In this document: positions 34,077 through 42,323 of the stretch, piece by piece
Layout: every line of letters begins with the position of its first letter
How positions within the stretch are numbered: position 1 is the first letter of the stretch
Source: Prevotella sp. UBA3675
GTDB taxonomy: Bacteria > Bacteroidota > Bacteroidia > Bacteroidales > Bacteroidaceae
Reading direction: 5' to 3'
Length of the DNA: 64,000 nucleotides
Assembly (NCBI GenBank): GCA_002372235.1
Contig: DFJI01000036.1
Location: 1 to 64,000 of the forward strand
Translations under genes and position numbers: made by a program
The notes under the pieces: generated by a model
What the model was told of the DNA's origin: nothing
The model's input: the letters and a program-made list of their open reading frames with translations, nothing else
Databases searched by the model: none

Positions 34077-34787
34077 TTAGTTGTGAACCAGTGTGCCGAT
34101 GTCCTCGCCTTGCATCACCTTCTTGAGGTTGCCCACGATGTCCATGTTGAAGACGTAGATGGGCAGGTTGTTGTCCTGGCACATGCAGATGGCGGTGAGG
34201 TCCATGACCTTCAGTCCGCGAGCCAGCACCTCCTTATAGGTGATGTCGCTGAACTTCGTGGCGGTGGGGTCCTTCTCCGGGTCGGCGGTATAGATGCCAT
34301 CTACGCGCGTTCCCTTCAGCATGACGTCGGCTTCGATTTCGATGCCTCGGAGCGACGAGCCCGTGTCGGTGGTGAAGTAGGGCGAGCCTGTACCGGCTGA
34401 GAAGATGCACACCTGTCCCTGCTCCATAGCCTCGATGGCCTTCCATTTGGTGTAGAGCTCGCCGATGGGCTCCATGCGGATGGCCGTCAGCACCTTGTTC
34501 TTCACGCCGATGGCACCGAGTGCCGACGAGAGTGCGAGCGAGTTGATGACCGTGGCGCACATGCCCATCTGGTCGCCCTTCACGCGGTCGAAGCCTTTCT
34601 GGCTGCCGCTCAGTCCTCGGAAGATGTTGCCACCGCCAATCACGATGCCAATCTGTACTCCCATCTCGCTTACTTCTTTGATTTGCTGTGCATAGTCGCT
34701 CAGTCGTTCAGGGTCAATTCCGAAGCCCTGTTTGCCCATCAGGCTCTCGCCCGACAGCTTGAGTAGAATTCTCTTGAATCTTGCCAT
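34077..34787 (-). CDS. pyrH: UMP kinase
   Basis: A 236-residue amino-acid-kinase-fold protein that makes UDP from UMP in pyrimidine synthesis. Motifs: RILLKLSGESLMG at the start, VIGGGNIFRG, DQMGMCATVINSLAL, GTGSPYFTTDTGS and DGIYTADPEKDP. Full length for the family. It lies downstream of birA and upstream of the thioesterase on the - strand. Confidence 0.97.
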   Translation of the reverse strand: MARFKRILLKLSGESLMGKQGFGIDPERLSDYAQQIKEVSEMGVQIGIVIGGGNIFRGLSGSQKGFDRVKGDQMGMCATVINSLALSSALGAIGVKNKVLTAIRMEPIGELYTKWKAIEAMEQGQVCIFSAGTGSPYFTTDTGSSLRGIEIEADVMLKGTRVDGIYTADPEKDPTATKFSDITYKEVLARGLKVMDLTAICMCQDNNLPIYVFNMDIVGNLKKVMQGEDIGTLVHN

Positions 34788-34853
34788 GATATCTTTGTTG
34801 AATGATAAATGATTGTCGGAAAATGATGGATGGAAAGCGCTGCTTCGCCAGTT

Positions 34854-35609
34854 TCAGATGATGAAGGCCACCTCCTTGAAAGCGTATCTTCGCTGTCTTC
34901 GGTCGCGGTCGCTGAGCACGAGTGTGCCGTCGTCCTCGACCGTGAGCAGCTCGGCCTCAAACGTCCCGTCTTTGTCGCGATAGGCGTGGAAGCCTCTGCT
35001 GCGGTAGAGTCGGCAGTTATATTCGCGATTCAGATGGTCATAGGTCGCAGCGGCGTTCTCCTGTAGCTCCTGACAGTAGTCCTGCAATCGCCGACCGAAT
35101 GCCTCTACCACTTCGCTGAGCAGCCCGTTCCGATCGGTCTCCTGTCCTGTGATCTGGAAGAGGGAAACGGGGTTGGGCGCATCGCTGAAGAATGCTTCCT
35201 GGTTGACGTTCAGCCCCACGCCGATGATGCTTTCGCGCAGCCGGTCGCCCGACAGGCGGTTCTCAATCAGGATGCCGCACAGCTTGCGGTCGTGCCAGTA
35301 GATGTCGTTGGGCCACTTGATGCTCAGTCCCTCGTCTATGTGTTTGGCGAGTGCATCGGTGATGGCGAGTGCGGTGATCATGGACACGGCAAACTGTCGC
35401 CGGGCCAGGATGGCCGTAGGGTGGGCGAGAATGGAGAAGAGCAGATTTTGCCCTCGCAGACTTTCCCACCGGTTCGTTCCGCAGCCTCTGCCAGCCGTCT
35501 GATAGTCGGTTGCCACCACGATGTCGGCCTCTCGTTCGGCCTCGCTCAGGTCGCTCAGCCATCGGTTGGTCGAGTCGGTCTCGGTGATATGTATGATCCG
35601 GAAATTCAT
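34854..35609 (-). CDS. birA: Biotin-[acetyl-CoA-carboxylase] ligase
   Basis: A 251-residue biotin protein ligase that attaches biotin to the carboxyl carrier protein. Motifs: TETDSTNRWL, the biotinyl-AMP loop GRGCGTNRWES, SIKWPNDIYW with catalytic Lys, and GVGLNVNQ. There is no N-terminal helix-turn-helix, so it is the monofunctional type without repressor role. Start at 35609 (MNFRIIHITETDS) is preferred over 35621. It is divergent from the Na/Pi gene. Confidence 0.93.
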   Translation of the reverse strand: MNFRIIHITETDSTNRWLSDLSEAEREADIVVATDYQTAGRGCGTNRWESLRGQNLLFSILAHPTAILARRQFAVSMITALAITDALAKHIDEGLSIKWPNDIYWHDRKLCGILIENRLSGDRLRESIIGVGLNVNQEAFFSDAPNPVSLFQITGQETDRNGLLSEVVEAFGRRLQDYCQELQENAAATYDHLNREYNCRLYRSRGFHAYRDKDGTFEAELLTVEDDGTLVLSDRDRRQRRYAFKEVAFII

Positions 35610-35659
35610 GTTCGAATGCAAATTTAGTCAAAAATATTGAATTAATTAGAAAAATTTTG

Positions 35660-35667
35660 TATTTTTG
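35660..35667 (+). promoter_or_regulatory. -7 element of Na/Pi cotransporter gene
   Basis: TATTTTTG, 33 bp before the ATG at 35701, in the region shared with divergent birA. Confidence 0.5.
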
Positions 35668-35700
35668 TGCCGTAATTGTGCAAACAATATTTTTTAACCT

Positions 35701-37449
35701 ATGTCAATTTGGATTATTTTCAAGCTTCTGGGCTCACTCGCACTTCTCATGTTTGGTATGAAGTCGATGAGTGAAGCGCTTCAGAAGATGGCGGGTCCGC
35801 AACTGCGACACGTCTTGGGAGCCATGACCACCAATCGCTTTACGGGTATGCTCACTGGTATGCTTGTTACAGCCTCGGTGCAGTCTTCAACAGCAACAAC
35901 GGTGATGACCGTCTCGTTTGTCAACGCCGGACTTCTCACACTGGCACAGGCCATATCGGTCATTATGGGTGCCAACATCGGAACCACGCTCACGGCCTGG
36001 ATTATGTCGGCTGGTATGTCGTTTGACATCACAAGTGCCGTCTATCCGGCCTTTTTTATGGGCATTATTCTCATCTATCAGAAGAAATACCGCTACATAG
36101 GCGACTTCCTCTTCGGCTTGTCGTTCCTGTTGCTGGGTCTTGGCACGCTGCGTGCCACTGGTGCCGAGATGCACTTAGGTGAGAATCAGGCTCTGCTCCA
36201 TTTCTTCGCTTCGTTCGATCCCACGTCGTTTGTCACCACGCTCATATTCCTCTTGTTGGGCGGTGTGCTCACGTTCTGTGTGCAGTCGTCGGCAGCGGTG
36301 ATGGCCATCACCATGATTCTCTGTTCGAGTGGTGCCCTGCCCATCTATCAGGGCATTGCGCTGGTGATGGGTGAGAACATAGGCACTACCGTCACGTCGA
36401 ACCTGGCCGCCATGTCGGCCAACACGCAGGCTCGCCGCGCCGCTCTGGCCCACATGTTCTTCAATGTGTTCGGCGTGATCTGGATTCTCTTCGTGTTCCG
36501 TCCCTTCATCGACATGGTGTGCGGATGGGTAGGCTACGATGTCGATATGGTGAAGGAGACCGCAGGCACCGCTGCCTTCCTGGCCAATTCGGCTAAGCTG
36601 AGCTTTGTGCTGGCCGCCTTCCACACCACGTTCAACGTCTCGAACACGATGATTCTCATCTGGTTCATTCCGCAGATTGAGAAGTTCGTGTGCTGGGTGA
36701 TCAAGCCGAAGCGCGTCGATGAGGAAGAGGACTTCCGTCTGCACTTCATTACGGCTGGCTTCATGAAGACCCCTGAGCTCTCAGTGCTCGAGGCTCAGAA
36801 GGAGATCTCGTCGTTCTCTGAGCGCATGCAGCGCATGTTCGGCATGGTGCAGGATTTGCTCAATCTCTCGTCGAGCTCGCAGAACAAGGACAAGAACAGC
36901 GAGCAGGAGTTCAACAAGCTCTTCACCCGTATCGAGAAATACGAGAGCATTTCCGACAACATGGAGCTTGAGATTGCGCAATATCTGGAGAGTGTCTCCG
37001 ATGCCCATCTTTCCGACGACACCAAGGCCAAGATTCGTGCCATGCTGCGCGAGGTGAGCGAGCTGGAGTCGATTGGCGACTCGTGCTATAACATGGCACG
37101 CACCATCAATCGTAAGTATGCCGCCAAGCAAGACCACTTCATTGAGAAGCAGTACGACCATCTGCACCAGATGATGGGCCTGACCGATCAGGCACTGACG
37201 CAGATGAACCAGCTGATGGGTGGCCGTAAGGAAGCTTACAATATCAATCGTACCTTCAACATTGAGAATGAAATCAACAACTACCGCAATCAGTTGAAGG
37301 CACAAAACATCATTGATGTCAACAATCACGAGTACACCTATGCCGAGGGTACCATTTACATTGATTTGGTGAATGAGTGCGAGAAGCTGGGCGACTACGT
37401 AGTGAATGTGGTTGAGGCCCGTATGGGTACGCGCCAACGTGAGGCCTGA
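35701..37449 (+). CDS. Na/Pi cotransporter family protein
   Basis: A 582-residue inner-membrane protein. The N-terminal ~345 residues hold about eight membrane helices with the two repeats of the NptA/NPT2 family (VQSSTATTVMTVSF with GANIGTTLTAW, and VQSSAAVMAITMIL with GENIGTTVTSN). The C-terminal ~230 residues form a PhoU-like helical domain (ELESIGDSCYNMARTIN, CEKLGDYVVNVVEA). It would import phosphate with sodium or sense it. The nadK gene on the opposite strand ends directly against it (37450). Confidence 0.93.
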   Translation: MSIWIIFKLLGSLALLMFGMKSMSEALQKMAGPQLRHVLGAMTTNRFTGMLTGMLVTASVQSSTATTVMTVSFVNAGLLTLAQAISVIMGANIGTTLTAWIMSAGMSFDITSAVYPAFFMGIILIYQKKYRYIGDFLFGLSFLLLGLGTLRATGAEMHLGENQALLHFFASFDPTSFVTTLIFLLLGGVLTFCVQSSAAVMAITMILCSSGALPIYQGIALVMGENIGTTVTSNLAAMSANTQARRAALAHMFFNVFGVIWILFVFRPFIDMVCGWVGYDVDMVKETAGTAAFLANSAKLSFVLAAFHTTFNVSNTMILIWFIPQIEKFVCWVIKPKRVDEEEDFRLHFITAGFMKTPELSVLEAQKEISSFSERMQRMFGMVQDLLNLSSSSQNKDKNSEQEFNKLFTRIEKYESISDNMELEIAQYLESVSDAHLSDDTKAKIRAMLREVSELESIGDSCYNMARTINRKYAAKQDHFIEKQYDHLHQMMGLTDQALTQMNQLMGGRKEAYNINRTFNIENEINNYRNQLKAQNIIDVNNHEYTYAEGTIYIDLVNECEKLGDYVVNVVEARMGTRQREA

Positions 37450-38328
37450 TTACCTCACGTCGGCTCCCCACATCATTTTTTCTCTCAAGGTGGTGAAGTA
37501 GCGCGTTCCGCTGCGCTTCACCACCTTTACCATATAGGGTGCCCGGGTGAGTCGGAGCGTGGTGCCTTCGGGCAGTTTGCCCGATCGCCCGTCGATGGCC
37601 ACCAGGAACGTGTGGCTGCGGCTGCTCACGGTGAGTTCAATCTGGGCCGTGTCGGGCAGCACGATGGGGCGCACGTTGAGCGAGTGCGGGGCCACAGCCG
37701 TCATGAGCATCACGCCCGTGCGCGGCACGATGATGGGACCTCCGTTCGACAGCGAGTAGGCCGTTGAGCCCGTCGGGGTCGATACAATCAGTCCGTCGGC
37801 CTGATAGGTGGTGAGATACTCGCCGTTGATGCTGGCCCGGATAGAGATCATTGAGGCCGAGTCGCGCTTCAGGATCGACACGTCGTTCAGTGCGCACTCA
37901 TAGCCTTCGATGGGCTCGCCGTTGGTCTCCACATGAATCAGGGCGCGGTCCTCCACCGAGTAGTCGCCGCGATAGAGCGCGTCGATGGTCTCGCCGATGG
38001 CATCGGCGCTCACGTCGGCCAGGAAGCCCAGCCGGCCCATGTTCACGCCGATGATGGGCGTCTGTTTCTGGCGCACGCGGCTGGCCGTCTTCAGCAGTGT
38101 TCCGTCGCCTCCCATCGAGACGGCAAAGTCGGCTTCGAAGTCGCAGCCGGTGAACGTCTCTGCCTTGTCGAGGTCGATGAGCTCGGCGCAGCGCAGGAAG
38201 TCGTAGTATTCCTCGTCGATGAGGATGCGCGCACCGTGCTGCCTGAGACTGCCGAGCAGCTCCTTGATGGCAGCCGACTTGTGCTGCTGATAGACGTTGC
38301 CGAAAAGTGCAAAGCTGAGTGGTTGCAT
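37450..38328 (-). CDS. nadK: NAD kinase
   Basis: A 292-residue enzyme making NADP from NAD. Key motifs: SMGGDGTLLKTAS (GGDGT), NDVSILKRDSASM, and PTGSTAYSLSNGGPII. Length is normal. It is converging with the Na/Pi gene and lies 12 bp after the 105-residue gene on the same strand. Confidence 0.96.
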   Translation of the reverse strand: MQPLSFALFGNVYQQHKSAAIKELLGSLRQHGARILIDEEYYDFLRCAELIDLDKAETFTGCDFEADFAVSMGGDGTLLKTASRVRQKQTPIIGVNMGRLGFLADVSADAIGETIDALYRGDYSVEDRALIHVETNGEPIEGYECALNDVSILKRDSASMISIRASINGEYLTTYQADGLIVSTPTGSTAYSLSNGGPIIVPRTGVMLMTAVAPHSLNVRPIVLPDTAQIELTVSSRSHTFLVAIDGRSGKLPEGTTLRLTRAPYMVKVVKRSGTRYFTTLREKMMWGADVR

Positions 38329-38340
38329 AGTGATGTCGGT

Positions 38341-38658
38341 TCAGCAGTCTTGTTCCTCGAAGTCCAGGTCGGCCTCTACCACGAAGAACACCTCTTCGGG
38401 GTCGAACGGGCCGATGCCCTCTTCCTTCGCCTTGTTGCACACGAAGTCAGACACCGCCTCCATGTCGATGTCCACTTCGTCGCTGTCGCTCTCCAGCACG
38501 CCGCTCGTGTAGAAATAGGTGCCGATGGCGTCGGTCATGAAGAGCAGGTCGTCGTCGCTGTATTTCTGCTTCAGGTCGGTGGGCAGCTGCTCGCGAATGT
38601 ATTTCAGCTCGCGGCGGTTCTCCTCCTCGTCCTTGAGAAGCTCTTCGTCGATAGTCAT
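38341..38658 (-). CDS. Hypothetical acidic protein between trxA and nadK
   Basis: A 105-residue very acidic protein (LLKDEEENRRELKYIREQLP, DDDLLFMTDAIGTYFYTSG, EEVFFVVEADLDFEEQDC). No function is known to me. It lies 15 bp after trxA and 12 bp before nadK, so the three are likely one transcript. Confidence 0.75.
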   Translation of the reverse strand: MTIDEELLKDEEENRRELKYIREQLPTDLKQKYSDDDLLFMTDAIGTYFYTSGVLESDSDEVDIDMEAVSDFVCNKAKEEGIGPFDPEEVFFVVEADLDFEEQDC

Positions 38659-38673
38659 AGGGCTTGTGTGTGA

Positions 38674-38988
38674 TTAGAGCAGAGCCTCGAACTTCTCTTC
38701 GAACTTGGCCTTGGCCACGGCTCCCACGAGCCTATCGACTACCTCGCCGTTCTTGAAGAACAGGATGGTGGGAATGTTGCGAATGCCGAACTCGGCAGCC
38801 AGCTCGTCGCATTCCTCAACGTCGCACTTGCCCACTACGATCTTGCCGTCGTACTTCTCGGCCAGTTCCGAGATGATGGGAGCCACCATGCGGCAGGGAC
38901 CGCACCATGTTGCCCAGAAATCAACTACCAGTGGCAGATTGCCATTCTTCAAGCTTGCAAAGTTCTCGTTAGTGATTTTTACTTCCAT
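38674..38988 (-). CDS. trxA: Thioredoxin
   Basis: A 104-residue thioredoxin with WATWCGPCRM (active-site CGPC), the buried Asp in VDFWATW and the cis-Pro segment RNIPTILFF. It reduces protein disulfides in the cytoplasm. Its promoter lies at 39038-39045. Confidence 0.97.
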   Translation of the reverse strand: MEVKITNENFASLKNGNLPLVVDFWATWCGPCRMVAPIISELAEKYDGKIVVGKCDVEECDELAAEFGIRNIPTILFFKNGEVVDRLVGAVAKAKFEEKFEALL

Positions 38989-39037
38989 TGTCGTAAAGTG
39001 TTTTGTTTGTGATTAAAAAAGATATGCAATAAGTCTG

Positions 39038-39045
39038 CAAATATA
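39038..39045 (-). promoter_or_regulatory. -7 element upstream of trxA
   Basis: TATATTTG on the - strand, 50 bp before the trxA start. Confidence 0.5.
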
Positions 39046-39087
39046 CGAATATCTTTCCGAAAAGCTCGCTTTTTCAGAAAAAATAAC

Positions 39088-40080
39088 TTATTGTCCGCCC
39101 AGACGGTCGAAGTATTCTATCACGTCCTCCCACGTCTTGAACGTGTCGCTGCCATATTCCAGTAGCGTGGCCATCGTGTCGCCCTCCTGCCGGGCGCTGA
39201 CGAGATAGTCGCCGTAGAGCAGGTCGCGCCGGTGCGTATAGACGGCGTGGTGCCAGGCCGGCACGTTGATGTATTCGTCGAGCCACGCGGCGGCTGCAGG
39301 ATTGTCGCCCACGAAGTACACCTGATAGCACTCAATGAGCCTCCGCACGGCCTTCTGGGCCGACGCTGCCGGCTTCACTTCGCCCTGCTTCGTAGGGCGA
39401 CTCTCCATGAGCGTTTCCACACCTATATATATTATAGGGCGCTCGCGATGCTCCTGGCGGTCGTCTATCCACCTGATGACGGGCAGCACCGAGTGCATGA
39501 ACGAGCGGTCGTCCATGCGGTGCTCGCCGTGGAAGCGTATGGCCTGCGTGTAGTGGGCCGCAAACGTGTCGTAGGTGTGAACCAGCGGATCCTCGTCGCC
39601 GAAGAGCCCGAACACGCGCCCCTGCTCGCCCTCGTCGTCGGCATGGGCAAAGTTCTGCTCCGTGATGAGCTGATACTCCTTCACCAGCGGCTTATCTACA
39701 TAGAACTCCTGCACCCCGTCCTGTCTGGGCGAGAAGAACTGCTGCTTGCCCGTGAGCCCGTGGCTGTGCATGGTCTCGGCTATGCCGAAGGCCGGGTTGG
39801 TCACTATGCGGTCGTAGCCGTAGAGCATCTCGGCATACATGCCGCCCATCGACGTGCCCAGGATGAGCGACGGCTGTTCGCGCGCGCAGGTGTCCCTCAG
39901 CAGGCCGATAGCCTCTTCGGGGTGAATGGGCAGGTCGGGAGCCACCACGCGAGCGTTGGGCAATACCTGGCGCAGCCGGCTCACCGTGCCCGACTGTCCG
40001 CTCGAGCCGAAGCCGTGGACATAGAGCACCGTCTTGTCGGCCATCAGCTCTGGAAATTGTTTGATGTACTGGTTCTCCAT
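39088..40080 (-). CDS. YqiA-like alpha/beta hydrolase with C-terminal extension
   Basis: A 330-residue protein. Residues 1-205 are a YqiA/YcfP-type esterase: VLYVHGFGSSGQSGT, nucleophile elbow LGTSMGGMYAEML, FGDEDPLV and a late His (GEHRMDDRSFMH). Residues 215-330 form an extra domain that starts IIYIGVETLMESRPTKQ and ends with EYGSDTFKTWEDVIEYF, which looks HAD-like but lacks a clear DxDxT. Such two-part proteins are common in Bacteroidales. Substrate unknown. Confidence 0.8.
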   Translation of the reverse strand: MENQYIKQFPELMADKTVLYVHGFGSSGQSGTVSRLRQVLPNARVVAPDLPIHPEEAIGLLRDTCAREQPSLILGTSMGGMYAEMLYGYDRIVTNPAFGIAETMHSHGLTGKQQFFSPRQDGVQEFYVDKPLVKEYQLITEQNFAHADDEGEQGRVFGLFGDEDPLVHTYDTFAAHYTQAIRFHGEHRMDDRSFMHSVLPVIRWIDDRQEHRERPIIYIGVETLMESRPTKQGEVKPAASAQKAVRRLIECYQVYFVGDNPAAAAWLDEYINVPAWHHAVYTHRRDLLYGDYLVSARQEGDTMATLLEYGSDTFKTWEDVIEYFDRLGGQ

Positions 40081-40198
40081 GTGTGCAAAGATAACGCTTT
40101 TTCTGTCAAAATGTGCAAGGAAATGAATGAAAATGCAACATACTGTTAAAACAGATTAAAAATGAGCGTCAGATTGAATAGGAAGGCAGGAAAAAGCT

Positions 40199-40206
40199 TA
40201 TCTTTG
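40199..40206 (+). promoter_or_regulatory. -7 element of 92-residue gene
   Basis: TATCTTTG, 87 bp before the ATG at 40293. Confidence 0.5.
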
Positions 40207-40292
40207 CTACAACTAAAAATCTACTGCACGTTCCGTCTGATTGCGACTTGACTTTATTTTTTCTATATTTCTAACTAAAACTCATTACAACT

Positions 40293-40571
40293 ATGGCAAA
40301 CGACAATTTCAGTAAGATTCAGCATTGCCTCGACGACTACATGGAGCAGCGGGGCAAGCAAGTGATTGACGACATGGAGGCCAACTCCGAACTGGCCCGT
40401 CAGGGACTGCTCGACGACGACCAGGAGTGGCCGGGCCGTCCGCTTCGCGAGCTGTTGGCTCGCCTGCGCGACAGCGATATGCTGCCCCGCAACGTCAAGC
40501 AAGTATTGGGAACCTGGAAAATCAAGCACTCACGTGCGCTACAGGTCCGACAGCAGATATTCCTCTTCTGA
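40293..40571 (+). CDS. Small hypothetical protein
   Basis: A 92-residue protein (MANDNFSKIQHCLDDYMEQRG start; DDDQEWPGRPLRELLARLRD middle). No family recognised. It has its own promoter and a strong terminator, so it is a one-gene unit. Confidence 0.7.
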   Translation: MANDNFSKIQHCLDDYMEQRGKQVIDDMEANSELARQGLLDDDQEWPGRPLRELLARLRDSDMLPRNVKQVLGTWKIKHSRALQVRQQIFLF

Positions 40572-40582
40572 GACAAACCTTA

Positions 40583-40616
40583 ATTCCCCTCCGAAACCCA
40601 GGAGGGGATTTTTTTT
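40583..40616 (+). terminator. Rho-independent terminator
   Basis: TCCCCTCC, loop of eight, GGAGGGGA, followed by a run of T. Ends the 92-residue gene. Confidence 0.85.
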
Positions 40617-40675
40617 ATTTTGGTTAAATAACACTAATTCGACGAAACTTTCTGCGTTTTTGTGAGTCATATCAG

Positions 40676-40683
40676 TAATTTTG
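40676..40683 (+). promoter_or_regulatory. -7 element of ompA-like gene
   Basis: TAATTTTG, 67 bp before the lipoprotein start. Confidence 0.45.
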
Positions 40684-40750
40684 CACCGCACAAAGGCGTG
40701 CTCGCACGCTGATGCGGCAATATTGAGATTAACAAAAAACAGAAATGAAT

Positions 40751-41605
40751 ATGAAAAAGAACATCCTTTTCTATGCGCTCGCTGCTGCACTCACACTGAG
40801 CAGCTGCGCCAGTAAGAAGGCACTCACCGAGTGCCAGAATGAGAATAAGTCGCTCACCACCTCACTACAGAACACACGTGAGGACCTGGCCGCCAAGAAC
40901 GCCCGTCTGCAGAGCCTGGAAGAGCAGTTGGCCTCACAGAAAGCAGCCCTCGCCGCTCAGACAGCTACGCTCGCTGCGCTGCAGAGCTCGCTCGACAAGA
41001 GCCTGACCAATGCCTCGCAGAACAACATCTCTATTGAGAAACTGGTCGATCAGATCAACGAGTCCAACCAGTACATCCGTCACCTTGTGGAGGTGAAGTC
41101 GAAGAGCGACTCGCTCAACCTCGTGCTCCAGAACAACCTCACGCGCTCGCTCTCAAAGGAGGAGCTCAAGGAGGTTGACGTTCAGGTGCTCAAGGGCGTG
41201 GTCTATATCTCTCTGGCCGACAACATGCTCTATAAGAGCGGCTCCTACGAGATTAACGACCGTGCTGCCGAGACCCTGTCGAAGATAGCCAAGATTATCA
41301 CCGACTACAAGGACTACGACGTGCTCATTGAGGGCAACACCGACAATGTGCCTATCTCTAAGCAGAACATACGCAACAACTGGGACCTCTCCTGCCTGCG
41401 TGCCTCGAGCGTGGTTCAGGCCCTGCAGACCAAGTATGGCGTTGACCCGAAGCGCCTCACCGCCGGCGGACGTGGCGAGTACAACCCCTTGGAGAGCAAC
41501 GACACCGCACTGGGCAAGCAGCGCAACCGCCGCACCCAGATCATCATCACGCCGAAGCTCGACGAGTTCATGGAGCTCATCGGCAAGGCTCCTGAGACAG
41601 AGTAA
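40751..41605 (+). CDS. OmpA-family outer-membrane lipoprotein
   Basis: About 284 residues. A lipoprotein signal peptide ends at the lipobox LSSC. Then comes a long coiled coil (about 25-115, SLQNTREDLAAKNARLQSLE) and a C-terminal OmpA peptidoglycan-binding domain with IEGNTDNVPISKQNIRNNWD and GGRGEYNPLESND ... RNRRTQI. It would tie the outer membrane to the cell wall. An in-frame ATG at 40745 is the other possible start. A strong terminator follows. Confidence 0.9.
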   Translation: MKKNILFYALAAALTLSSCASKKALTECQNENKSLTTSLQNTREDLAAKNARLQSLEEQLASQKAALAAQTATLAALQSSLDKSLTNASQNNISIEKLVDQINESNQYIRHLVEVKSKSDSLNLVLQNNLTRSLSKEELKEVDVQVLKGVVYISLADNMLYKSGSYEINDRAAETLSKIAKIITDYKDYDVLIEGNTDNVPISKQNIRNNWDLSCLRASSVVQALQTKYGVDPKRLTAGGRGEYNPLESNDTALGKQRNRRTQIIITPKLDEFMELIGKAPETE

Positions 41606-41632
41606 TCAACCTATACCATAAACACAAGCGTT

Positions 41633-41676
41633 GAAGCCCGGATGGCACCGTTGAGTGCCGTCCGGGCTTCTTTTTT
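41633..41676 (+). terminator. Rho-independent terminator
   Basis: GAAGCCCGGATGGCAC and GTGCCGTCCGGGCTTC pair over 16 bp (one G-T) around CGTTGA, then TTTTTT. Confidence 0.9.
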
Positions 41677-41730
41677 GTTTCGTGGGGCGACCTTGCCGCC
41701 GTCTCGGAGCTAAAAGGCCAAGGCATCGGG

Positions 41731-41836
41731 GTGATTTAGGCCATTTCAGCATAAGCAGCTGCAGCGGATTATATAATCGGCTATAGCGGACTATATAATC
41801 CGCTGCAGCTGCTTATACTCGTTCGGCCTGAATCGC
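41731..41836. repeat. Large palindrome with perfect 25-bp core arms
   Basis: ATAAGCAGCTGCAGCGGATT at 41751 starts a 25-bp arm (41751-41775) that is repeated exactly inverted at 41792-41816, with 16 bp between. Outside it, GTGATTTAGGCC (41731-41742) and GGCCTGAATCGC (41825-41836) also pair at 10 of 12. The loop repeats part of the arm (TAGCGGACTATATAAT). It follows the OmpA terminator, so it is not needed to end that gene. Confidence 0.85.
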
Positions 41837-41898
41837 TCCTAAAATCATCGCGTTTTGCTCCCTGAAATGACTGTAATGGTTCTTAGATTTCTAATTAG

Positions 41899-42018
41899 GA
41901 AAGAAATTACCATAATTATCATAATTTCTCCACAAATACATGTTTTTCTTCATCGGTGGAAAAGTTATACATCTTTAATCCTAATGGAGAAATTATGAGA
42001 ATTATGCAAATTTCTTTA
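41899..42018. repeat. Dispersed inverted-repeat element, copy 3
   Basis: Left arm starts GAAAGAAATTACCATAATTA, right arm ends AATTATGCAAATTTCTTT; 25 of 28 arm positions pair. The arms match those in the two CRISPR leaders but the ~60-bp middle is different. It lies upstream of the 1466-residue gene. Confidence 0.7.
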
Positions 42019-42144
42019 CTACATCCTTTACCGCTCGCAAAGCGGCTTCATAATCGTATTAAACGTATTAAGCGTTAACAAAAAAAAAAACTGCAAATTT
42101 TTGTAACTAAAAGGTGCTTTTTTCCCCCTCAATACTCTTTTTCC

Positions 42145-42152
42145 TATCTTTG
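42145..42152 (+). promoter_or_regulatory. -7 element of the large surface-protein gene
   Basis: TATCTTTG. The leader to the ATG at 42324 is about 165 nt, long for this genome, and includes a 17-codon frame at 42212. Confidence 0.5.
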
Positions 42153-42323
42153 CAAAATGAAAGTCGTGAGACTTGACCTTTTAAATTTATAAATTAATAA
42201 TAGTAATTCAAAATGAAGAATAGGATTACGTTCTTTTTACAGGTAATCAGATTGTTCAGGGTATAAACTTAAAACTAAAAAGAGAAAACTTTTACTAACA
42301 CCAATATAATAGAAAAAACAATT

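Noticed and set aside
37851..38673. Long + strand frames opposite nadK and the 105-residue gene
   Set aside because: Shadow frames in GC-rich coding DNA; the - strand products carry clear NAD kinase motifs.
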